DNA of 11,310 nucleotides, from positions 1 to 11,310 of the forward strand of contig JALVIU010000217.1 of assembly GCA_027028665.1 (NCBI GenBank). The letters run 5' to 3'. This stretch comes from Candidatus Atribacteria bacterium. GTDB taxonomy: Bacteria; Atribacterota; JALVIU01. Position numbers and translations under genes: made by a program. The notes beneath the pieces are model-generated. The model saw only the letters and a program-made list of their open reading frames with translations. It was not told the origin of the DNA and searched no databases. Below are positions 7,618 through 11,310 of the stretch, piece after piece. The number at the start of each line of letters is the position of its first letter. Position 1 is the first letter of the stretch.

Positions 7618-8403
7618 CTATATAGAAAAACCCACAACTTTAATATCATTTTCATTTGCAACCCTTATGGCCTCTGTCTGTTCAAGAAAAAGAGTAGTAT
7701 CTTTTTCGATTCCTATTATTCTAATATTTGATTCTATTGCAACATTTATAGTTTCAAGTCCTATAGCTGGTATCTCTAAATCAAAACCTTGTCCTGTCCT
7801 CCCAGCTTTTATCAATACTCCTTTTTCTATCCCATAATGTTTTGTCCTTCTCATACATTCATTTGTACCTTCTATAGCTTCTACGGCATATACTATTTTA
7901 TCTTTTACTATAATTGTCTGTCCTATCTCCATATCTGCCAAGACTTTTATTTTACTTTTTGCAAAATTTATATCCTCCCATTCTTTCTCTGTAGGCCCTT
8001 TCTTTGTGTATATCTTCTCTTGTGTAATATATGGAAATAAATACCTCTTAAGATCCAGCAGAGAAATTCCTTGACTCTCTAGAAGACCTTTTAAAGCAAT
8101 TAATAGATTTATATCACCCTTTTCCAAAGAGGCATATGATTCACTTAGAGATATGTGAAATTTTTCCAATATCCAGGTTTTATCAACCTTTCCAACAAAT
8201 GCTATATGGGTTACGCCTTCTCTTCTTAATAGCTCCAAAAACTCTTCTACACTGGATATGGAAAAAGAAAGTGTATCCGCAAAGGTATCAGCTTTTCTTT
8301 TACCAGATAGATCTATAATTATTGGGTCTAATCCATCGTCCTTCAAGGCTTGAAAGATCAAATCTACAATGCTTCCATACCCTGATACTAATGCCACCTT
8401 CAT
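7618..8403 (-). CDS. lpxI: LpxI, UDP-2,3-diacylglucosamine pyrophosphatase
   Basis: This enzyme hydrolyses UDP-2,3-diacylglucosamine to lipid X plus UMP, the step done by LpxH in E. coli and by LpxG in Chlamydia. The 261-residue length agrees with Caulobacter-type LpxI (DUF1009). The N-terminal half begins with MKVALVSGYGSIVDLIFQAL and has an alpha/beta layout. The C-terminal half carries the family block VYAVEAIEGTNECMRR at about 171-186, then VLIKAGRTGQGFDLEIPAIG at about 196-215, where the acidic residue around D208 fits the metal-dependent active site region of the family. The block ends with NIRIIGIE and IKVVGFS. The ATG at 8403 overlaps the lpxA stop as ATGA, with GAGGGG about nine bases upstream. 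Its position between lpxA and lpxB is the usual one in LpxI-bearing operons. Confidence 0.95.
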   Translation of the reverse strand: MKVALVSGYGSIVDLIFQALKDDGLDPIIIDLSGKRKADTFADTLSFSISSVEEFLELLRREGVTHIAFVGKVDKTWILEKFHISLSESYASLEKGDINLLIALKGLLESQGISLLDLKRYLFPYITQEKIYTKKGPTEKEWEDINFAKSKIKVLADMEIGQTIIVKDKIVYAVEAIEGTNECMRRTKHYGIEKGVLIKAGRTGQGFDLEIPAIGLETINVAIESNIRIIGIEKDTTLFLEQTEAIRVANENDIKVVGFSI

Positions 8404-9170
8404 CTTATAATACCCCTCGAAGATCTATTAAAAAATTCTATAAATGCATCAATCTCCTCATAATTAACAAACTCTTTGCTTAATATTTCTCTTATCTCTT
8501 TTAAAGTGTTAGACTTATCATATAAAAGTTTAAATACTTTTTCTATTCTCTGAATCTGTTCTTCCGTAAACCCTGCTCTCTTAAGGCCAACTATATTTAT
8601 ATTAAACATCTTAGGAGGGGTACCTGCTATAAGTAAATATGGGGGTACATCCTTTGAAATCTTTGAATATCCTTCTATCATTGTTAATTTACCGATCTTT
8701 ACAAACTGATGCACACCTACATACCCACTTAAAAAAGCCCTATCATCTACTTCTACATACCCAGAAAGAGCTGAATAATTCGCTATTGTAACCCCATTTC
8801 CCAATTGACAATTATGAGCAATATGGGCATAAGCCATTATATAACAATCTTCCCCGATTTTTGTGGAATTTCTCTCTCCTGTCGCCTTATGAATAGTTAC
8901 ATACTCACGAATAATAGTATTTTTACCTATATAAACCTTTGAATCTTCACCTTTATAGCTTCTATCCTGAGGTGGAGTTCCTATCACCGAGCCCTTTCCT
9001 ATATATACGTTCTCTTTTATTTCTGTAACACCTGTAATATATACTGCGGGACCAATCTTTACATTATCACCTATAGTTACTCCTTTATCTATTACTGTAT
9101 ATGGACCAATATCCACATTATTTCCAATTATTGCCTTATCAGAAATAACAACAGTAGGATGGATAGACAT
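8400..9170 (-). CDS. lpxA: LpxA, UDP-N-acetylglucosamine O-acyltransferase
   Basis: This enzyme carries out the first step of lipid A synthesis, moving a 3-hydroxyacyl chain from ACP to O-3 of UDP-GlcNAc. It is a cytoplasmic homotrimer. The 256 residues are almost all left-handed beta-helix hexapeptide repeats (IGNNVD, IGDNVK, IGKGSV, IGEDCY, LGNGVT and so on), followed by a helical C-terminus ending in FFNRSSRGIIR, as in E. coli. The catalytic base is the second His of AYAHIAHNC (residue 119), and the substrate loop IGTPPQDRSYKGED is intact. The position matching E. coli G173, which sets acyl length, appears to be Gly (LLIAGTPP). The ATG at 9170 is preferred: it forms TGATG with the fabZ stop and has GAGGTG at suitable spacing. 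A GTG at 9173 would add one residue. Confidence 0.96.
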   Translation of the reverse strand: MSIHPTVVISDKAIIGNNVDIGPYTVIDKGVTIGDNVKIGPAVYITGVTEIKENVYIGKGSVIGTPPQDRSYKGEDSKVYIGKNTIIREYVTIHKATGERNSTKIGEDCYIMAYAHIAHNCQLGNGVTIANYSALSGYVEVDDRAFLSGYVGVHQFVKIGKLTMIEGYSKISKDVPPYLLIAGTPPKMFNINIVGLKRAGFTEEQIQRIEKVFKLLYDKSNTLKEIREILSKEFVNYEEIDAFIEFFNRSSRGIIR

Positions 9171-9601
9171 CACTCACCTCTTTCCCCTAAGCTAAACATA
9201 ATTTCTGCCTCAGCTACTACCTCCTCATTTACAAAAGCCGTGGTCTTTATTTTTCCTACTGTACCTCTAAATCTTAAAAGTTTTGCTTCTATTTCAAGTT
9301 TATCTCCAGGAAAAACAGGTTTTCTGAATCTAGCTTTATCTATTCCTATAAGGTATGCAAGCTTATCTTTATATTCTGGTTTTAAAAGCACCAAAAAAGC
9401 ACCGGTTTGCGCCATTGCTTCTATTAAAAGGACGCCTGGCATTACAGGATTTTCTGGAAAATGCCCTTGAAAATATGGTTCATTAAACGATACACATTTA
9501 TAGCCTTTTACCCTATCATCTGAAACTTCTTCTACCCTATCTACTAAAAGAAAAGGGTATCTATGAGGTAATGTACTTAGAATTTCCTTTGGCTCCAACA
9601 T
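9170..9601 (-). CDS. fabZ: FabZ, 3-hydroxyacyl-ACP dehydratase
   Basis: This hot-dog-fold enzyme dehydrates 3-hydroxyacyl-ACP to trans-2-enoyl-ACP in fatty acid elongation. It competes with LpxA and LpxD for the same 3-hydroxyacyl-ACP pool, which explains its place in lpx operons. At 143 residues it has the usual length. The sequence shows LPHRYPFLLVDRV at 11-23 and the active-site stretch GHFPENPVMPGVLLIEAMAQTGA at 46-68, with catalytic His47 and Glu61. The ATG at 9601 lies just 2 bases after the lpxC stop. A perfect AGGAGG sits inside the last codons of lpxC, 9 bases upstream. In Bacteroidetes LpxC and FabZ are fused; here they are separate proteins. A missing Leu/Glu signature of FabA-type isomerases supports FabZ rather than FabA. 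Confidence 0.96.
   Translation of the reverse strand: MLEPKEILSTLPHRYPFLLVDRVEEVSDDRVKGYKCVSFNEPYFQGHFPENPVMPGVLLIEAMAQTGAFLVLLKPEYKDKLAYLIGIDKARFRKPVFPGDKLEIEAKLLRFRGTVGKIKTTAFVNEEVVAEAEIMFSLGERGE
9175..9180 (-). promoter_or_regulatory. Ribosome binding site deciding the lpxA start
   Basis: GAGGTG lies in the last codons of fabZ. Its GAGG core is six bases before the ATG at 9170 but only three before the GTG at 9173. The spacing therefore favours the ATG, which overlaps the fabZ stop as TGATG. Confidence 0.65.
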
Positions 9602-9603
9602 CT

Positions 9604-10422
9604 TTATATACCTCCTACACCTTTTAACTTTCTTACAAGTTCCAAGTGTAATTTATGACCTGCCTTTATAAGAATAAAATCTCCTATTAAAAACTTTCCT
9701 AAAAGTGAAATGTCTCCTAAAAAATCTACTATTTTATGCTTTACAAATTCTCGCTCAAGAGACATTTTTCCCAAAATCCTATTCCCCTTCACTACAATGG
9801 CATTTTCTAAATTTCCGCCTAAAGAAAGACCACTCTTTTTAAGGTTTTCTATGTCTTCATATAAAACAAAGGTTTTTGCCCTTGATATATCCTCTATAAA
9901 TACTCTCTCATCAAACAAAAAATCGTAGCATTGAGACCCTATGTATGTATTAGGGTAGTCTATTAAATATCTTATCCTAAAGGACGAAGAAGGTAGCGCT
10001 AAAGCTATCTTATCATTATTCTTTATATATATTGGATTTTCTATTTTATAAATTGCTCTCTCCCTTTGTTGTTCTACTATTCCTGCTTTCTTTATCAACT
10101 CTATAAAAGGAGCTGCACTTCCATCAAGAATAGGTATTTCATTTTTATATTTTATTATTACATTTGTAATACCCATGGCATATAAAGCAGATAATAAATG
10201 TTCGGGAGTAAGAACAAAAGCCTTATTAGATCTCAATGTAATAGCTCTTCTATCATCTACTACATTTTCAATTGTAGCCTCTACCCTATATCCTGTATCA
10301 AGATCATCAAATACTATTCCTGTCCCCTCATCTGCAGGATAAAGTATTATCTGACCTTTCTTTTTACTATGAAGACCTATTCCTTCTGCGGAAACAATAC
10401 TTCCTATCGTTCTTTCCTTCAT
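9604..10422 (-). CDS. lpxC: LpxC, UDP-3-O-acyl-N-acetylglucosamine deacetylase
   Basis: This is the zinc-dependent deacetylase that commits UDP-3-O-acyl-GlcNAc to lipid A synthesis. It has 272 residues, shorter than E. coli LpxC (305) and close to Aquifex LpxC. Both repeated LpxC domains are present. Motifs are GIGLHS at 14-19, TPEHLLSALYAMGI at 72-85 with Zn ligand His75 and catalytic Glu74, IPILDGSAAPFIEL at 96-109, SRAKTFVLYEDIENLKKSGLS at 180-200 with the GLSLGGN loop, and REFVKHKIVDFLGD at 224-237 with Zn ligands His229 and Asp233. KAGHKLH at 253-259 carries the conserved His256. The E. coli C-terminal extension, which FtsH uses for turnover, appears to be lacking, so control of LpxC level may differ. 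The ATG at 10422 overlaps the methyltransferase stop as ATGA, with GAGG 8 bases upstream. Confidence 0.96.
   Translation of the reverse strand: MKERTIGSIVSAEGIGLHSKKKGQIILYPADEGTGIVFDDLDTGYRVEATIENVVDDRRAITLRSNKAFVLTPEHLLSALYAMGITNVIIKYKNEIPILDGSAAPFIELIKKAGIVEQQRERAIYKIENPIYIKNNDKIALALPSSSFRIRYLIDYPNTYIGSQCYDFLFDERVFIEDISRAKTFVLYEDIENLKKSGLSLGGNLENAIVVKGNRILGKMSLEREFVKHKIVDFLGDISLLGKFLIGDFILIKAGHKLHLELVRKLKGVGGI
9611..9616 (-). promoter_or_regulatory. Ribosome binding site of fabZ inside the lpxC 3' end
   Basis: A perfect AGGAGG is formed by the final codons of lpxC, 9 bases before the fabZ ATG at 9601. Ribosomes ending lpxC would uncover the fabZ start two bases downstream of the stop, keeping both products in step while leaving fabZ a strong site of its own. 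Confidence 0.8.
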
Positions 10423-10973
10423 TTCACCAACCTCAATGCAAACAATATAATAATCACCATTTCTACGAGAAAGGTGCTTTTTTCATTTTTAATTGCTGAA
10501 TAAAAATCAAACTCCTTTATACGTTTATATGGCCTAATCTTAGGAATAATTCTTCGTACATGTTTTTTATAGTGCATATAAGTATCCTTCCATTTTTTCT
10601 CTAAAAATTTTTCTTCTAAAGGAATAATAATGCTATACCCAAAAAAATACAAAGTAAAAAATAGTACATAACCCCACAATACATTGCTTATTACAGAAAT
10701 TCCCAGACCAATAAAAAAATTTCCTATATAAAGGGGATTTCTTACATAGGCATATGGTCCATAGGTTATAAGTTCTGGAGCATCTACACTGGATGTTCTA
10801 TATTTTTTTATATAACCAGCAGCCCATAGTCTTATAAGCTCTCCCACAGATAAAATAAAAGAGCCGATAATTAAAGAATGAAGGGTAGGAGAAGAAAAGA
10901 TATACACTACAAGAAAAAAGGGTATAGGTATGATTCCTCTCAAGTTAAAAATATAATTACTTAGTTTACTCAC
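10419..10973 (-). CDS. ICMT/PEMT-type membrane methyltransferase, possible lipid A phosphate methyltransferase
   Basis: This is a 184-residue integral membrane protein of the isoprenylcysteine carboxyl methyltransferase / phospholipid methyltransferase superfamily, which uses S-adenosylmethionine. Hydrophobic segments lie at about 12-28, 31-48, 83-119 (probably two spans) and 167-182. The SAM-binding signature is clear: [15 protein letters not shown] at 71-85, followed by the conserved Glu pair in [12 protein letters not shown] at about 117-128, then the Tyr...Tyr...Val-Arg-Arg-Ile-Ile-Pro ending. It starts with GTG at 10973, overlapping the lpxD stop by 8 bases, and its stop overlaps the lpxC start. 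Position inside the lpx run suggests a lipid A substrate. Leptospira LmtA, a member of this superfamily, methylates the lipid A 1-phosphate. That specific function is inferred here, and a role on phosphatidylethanolamine or another lipid is possible. Confidence 0.85.
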   Translation of the reverse strand: MSKLSNYIFNLRGIIPIPFFLVVYIFSSPTLHSLIIGSFILSVGELIRLWAAGYIKKYRTSSVDAPELITYGPYAYVRNPLYIGNFFIGLGISVISNVLWGYVLFFTLYFFGYSIIIPLEEKFLEKKWKDTYMHYKKHVRRIIPKIRPYKRIKEFDFYSAIKNEKSTFLVEMVIIILFALRLVK

Positions 10974-11310
10974 CTTTTATCTCGTCTAATTCCTTTTCGA
11001 TTTTCTTTATCTTTTTTACCAAGTCTGGAAGTTGATACATAAAAAATTTTGCCCTGTAATCTTTCATATGATCGACTGCAGGGGATCCCGAAACAATAGC
11101 ACCAGAAGGAATATCACTAATAACCCCAGAATCTGCAGCAATAACTACATTATCTCCTACAGATATATGATCAGCAATTCCAGATTGACCTCCCATTTTT
11201 ACATTATTGCCTGTTTTAGAGCTACCTGCTATGCCTACTTGAGCAGTAATGATATTGTTTTCTCCTAATACTACATTATGTGCAATTTTTACAAGAGCAT
11301 CTATCTTTGT
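10966..11310 (-). CDS. lpxD: LpxD, UDP-3-O-acylglucosamine N-acyltransferase, C-terminal part (cut by window edge)
   Basis: These are the last 114 residues of the enzyme that adds the second 3-hydroxyacyl chain, to N-2 of UDP-3-O-acylglucosamine, after LpxC. The frame is open to the window edge; the start and the N-terminal uridine-binding domain lie beyond it. Visible is the left-handed beta-helix with [18 protein letters not shown], where the His of the IAHN motif is the catalytic base in characterised LpxD. Repeats follow ([28 protein letters not shown]), then the closing segment [19 protein letters not shown] short, charged helix rich in Lys and Glu ends the protein ([20 protein letters not shown]) and resembles the C-terminal helices of the LpxD trimer. 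Order of residues and the KID...IAHN block distinguish it from LpxA, which is also present. Its stop overlaps the methyltransferase start by 8 bases. Confidence 0.95.
   Translation of the reverse strand, partial: TKIDALVKIAHNVVLGENNIITAQVGIAGSSKTGNNVKMGGQSGIADHISVGDNVVIAADSGVISDIPSGAIVSGSPAVDHMKDYRAKFFMYQLPDLVKKIKKIEKELDEIKGE

Noticed and set aside
9171-9173. GTG at 9173 as lpxA start
   Set aside because: It would lie too close to the GAGG; the ATG immediately after it has better spacing.
9602-9603. LpxC-FabZ fusion
   Set aside because: A TAA stop ends lpxC and a separate ATG with a full AGGAGG starts fabZ two bases later, so these are two proteins.
10419-10973. True isoprenylcysteine carboxyl methyltransferase acting on CAAX proteins
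   Set aside because: Prenylated CAAX proteins are a eukaryotic system, and the lpx context favours a lipid substrate. The family name reflects fold only.
1-11310. Internal promoters, terminators, RNA genes, repeats, CRISPR or mobile elements
   Set aside because: All intergenic gaps are 17 bases or less. Many TATAAT-like and T-rich strings occur in the AT-rich coding sequence, and none is paired with a convincing partner box or GC-rich stem.

Overview
The window is a single, fully coding, minus-strand block. It holds the lipid A (Raetz pathway) genes and the LPS transport genes of a diderm (outer-membrane) bacterium. The DNA is strongly AT-rich. AGA/AGG appear to dominate for arginine, and ATA is common for isoleucine. 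Gene content (LpxI rather than LpxH, lpx and lpt genes in one run, cyanobacterial-type LpxB relatives) suggests a low-GC diderm outside the Proteobacteria. Atribacterota, Synergistota, Aerophobota or diderm Firmicutes-like lineages are possible, but the sequence alone does not fix the phylum.

The direction of transcription is right to left. In that order the genes are: lpxD (3' part only), an ICMT/PEMT-type membrane methyltransferase, lpxC, fabZ, lpxA, lpxI, lpxB, a divergent LpxB-like GT-B protein, msbA, a second LpxB-related protein of the cyanobacterial 'lipid-A-disaccharide synthase-related' type, lptC, lptA, lptB, and an LptF/LptG permease (5' part only). No gap exceeds 17 bases and most junctions overlap, so this looks like one translationally coupled operon. 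No promoter or terminator for it lies inside the window, and I saw no RNA gene, mobile element or CRISPR array.

The gene order follows the pathway. LpxA, LpxC and LpxD make UDP-diacylglucosamine, and FabZ shares their 3-hydroxyacyl-ACP pool. LpxI cleaves the diphosphate to give lipid X, and LpxB condenses the two halves into the disaccharide. MsbA flips the product across the inner membrane, and LptB/F(G)/C/A carry it to the outer membrane.

The unusual part is what sits among these standard genes. Two extra LpxB-fold glycosyltransferase-like proteins flank msbA, in a region where many operons carry Kdo genes (waaA, kdsA/B). A membrane methyltransferase lies between lpxD and lpxC. No Kdo gene, lpxK or late acyltransferase is present here. 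The working idea is a lipid A made or capped differently from the Kdo2 type: possibly phosphate-methylated, as by Leptospira LmtA, and glycosylated by LpxB relatives before MsbA exports it. This is inference and depends on the rest of the genome.
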